From Bacteroidales bacterium (lineage in GTDB: Bacteria > Bacteroidota > Bacteroidia > Bacteroidales > UBA3663): DNA of 6,077 bases. Shown here piece after piece: positions 5,512-6,077 of this stretch; position 1 is the stretch's first letter; every line of letters begins with the position of its first letter. Both the position numbers and the translations under genes were made by a program. Below the pieces are notes generated by a model. The model did no database searches. It saw only the letters and a list, made by a program, of their open reading frames with translations, and was not told where the DNA came from. Location of the stretch: the NCBI GenBank assembly GCA_017632695.1, contig JAGBQS010000319.1, positions 1 to 6,077 of the forward strand, written 5' to 3'.

Positions 5512-6077
5512 ATGAAGATTGCAATGATTGATAATTACGACTCTTTTACCTACAATCTGGTGCATCTGGTAAAGGAGCTCGGTGCCGATATCACGGTTTT
5601 CCGCAACGACCGGTTCGAACTGAAGGAGCTGGAGGGCTTCGATAAGATTATGCTCAGCCCGGGTCCCGGCATCCCGTCGGAGGCCGGACTGCTGACCGAT
5701 GTGATCCGAACTTATGCCGGGCAGAAGCCCATTTTGGGAATTTGTCTGGGCGAACAGGCCATCGGCGAGGTGTTCGGCGGAACGCTGGTTAACCTGAGTG
5801 AGGTTTTTCATGGTGTACAGACACCTGTTCATGTGGTGGCACTGCCCGTTCCGGGTAGCGATGTCCGCGAGGCGGACTATATCTTCAAGGGCTTGCATGC
5901 CGATTTGCTTGTCGGGCGATACCACTCGTGGGTAGTGGATGCCGACAGTCTGCCTGAATGTCTCGAAATCACAGCTCTCAGCAACGAGGGACAGGTGATG
6001 GCGCTGCGACACAGGGAGTATGACAGTCGCGGTATTCAGGTCCATCCCGAAAGCGTGCTCACCCCCGATGGCCGTAG
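5512..6077 (+). CDS. trpG: Anthranilate synthase component II (glutamine amidotransferase), truncated at the right edge
   Basis: Starting at the ATG 5512-5514, 188 codons are visible before the window ends with no stop; family members are usually about 190-200 residues, so little is missing. It is a class I glutamine amidotransferase that releases ammonia from glutamine and channels it to TrpE. Visible are IDNYDSFTYNL (6-16), LSPGPGIP (48-55), the nucleophile motif GICLGEQAIGEVFG (76-89) with Cys78, FHGVQTP (99-105), RYHSWVV (136-142), and IQVHPESVLT (175-184) completing the triad with His178 and Glu180. The motif after the Cys reads GEQ where GHQ is most common. It could in principle serve PabB as well, but its place after trpE argues for the trp role. 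A weak GAAGAAG upstream may be the ribosome site. The TrpE stop and this start are separated by 33 bases in the same frame. Confidence 0.95.
   Translation, partial: MKIAMIDNYDSFTYNLVHLVKELGADITVFRNDRFELKELEGFDKIMLSPGPGIPSEAGLLTDVIRTYAGQKPILGICLGEQAIGEVFGGTLVNLSEVFHGVQTPVHVVALPVPGSDVREADYIFKGLHADLLVGRYHSWVVDADSLPECLEITALSNEGQVMALRHREYDSRGIQVHPESVLTPDGR

Noticed and set aside
5478..5531. Seventeen-codon frame starting in the TAATG at the trpE stop and running into trpG
   Set aside because: It ends inside trpG and the peptide shows no recognisable feature. A stop-start overlap of this sort could aid ribosome transfer to trpG, but nothing else supports it.
5443..6045. Open frame of 200 codons on the minus strand
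   Set aside because: It is antisense to trpG and the trpE end; trpG shows a complete amidotransferase triad, so this is a shadow.

Overview
This window looks like chromosomal DNA from a member of the Bacteroidales (Bacteroidaceae or Prevotellaceae type). The reasons are that all three candidate promoters carry a TAnnTTTG box at -7, the promoter form of that phylum; the start sites lack strong Shine-Dalgarno sequences; the trp genes run B-E-G as in Bacteroides; and the closest recognisable relatives of the lipoprotein are Bacteroides-type binding proteins. I see no mobile element, CRISPR array, tRNA or rRNA.

Left half (about 1-2581, minus strand): two secreted-protein genes read leftwards. 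The first is a lipoprotein of the metal-chelate/cobalamin ABC transporter binding-protein family (1319-2533), with no transporter partner beside it. After a 216-base gap with a weak terminator and a candidate promoter comes an exported alpha/beta hydrolase (1102 to beyond base 1). It carries one complete hydrolase domain and the beginning of a second, related copy that runs off the window.

Middle (2534-2870): a divergent control region. It holds the minus-strand promoter of the lipoprotein, a run of T-tracts spaced about one helical turn apart, the plus-strand trp promoter, and a full ribosome-mediated attenuator. The attenuator consists of a 13-residue leader peptide with three consecutive Trp codons (2722-2763), a candidate antiterminator pairing, and a 12-bp terminator hairpin followed by six T (2811-2845), just before trpB.

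Right half (2871-6077, plus strand): trpB (tryptophan synthase beta), trpE (anthranilate synthase component I) overlapping trpB by 17 bases, and trpG (the glutamine amidotransferase component II), which continues past the right edge. TrpG supplies ammonia to TrpE to make anthranilate from chorismate; TrpB performs the final step, joining indole and serine. The remaining genes (trpD, C, F, A) probably follow outside the window. The most notable element is the compact trp attenuator: its Trp codons, terminator and competing pairings can all be read directly from the sequence, and the ORF is too short for ordinary gene finders.
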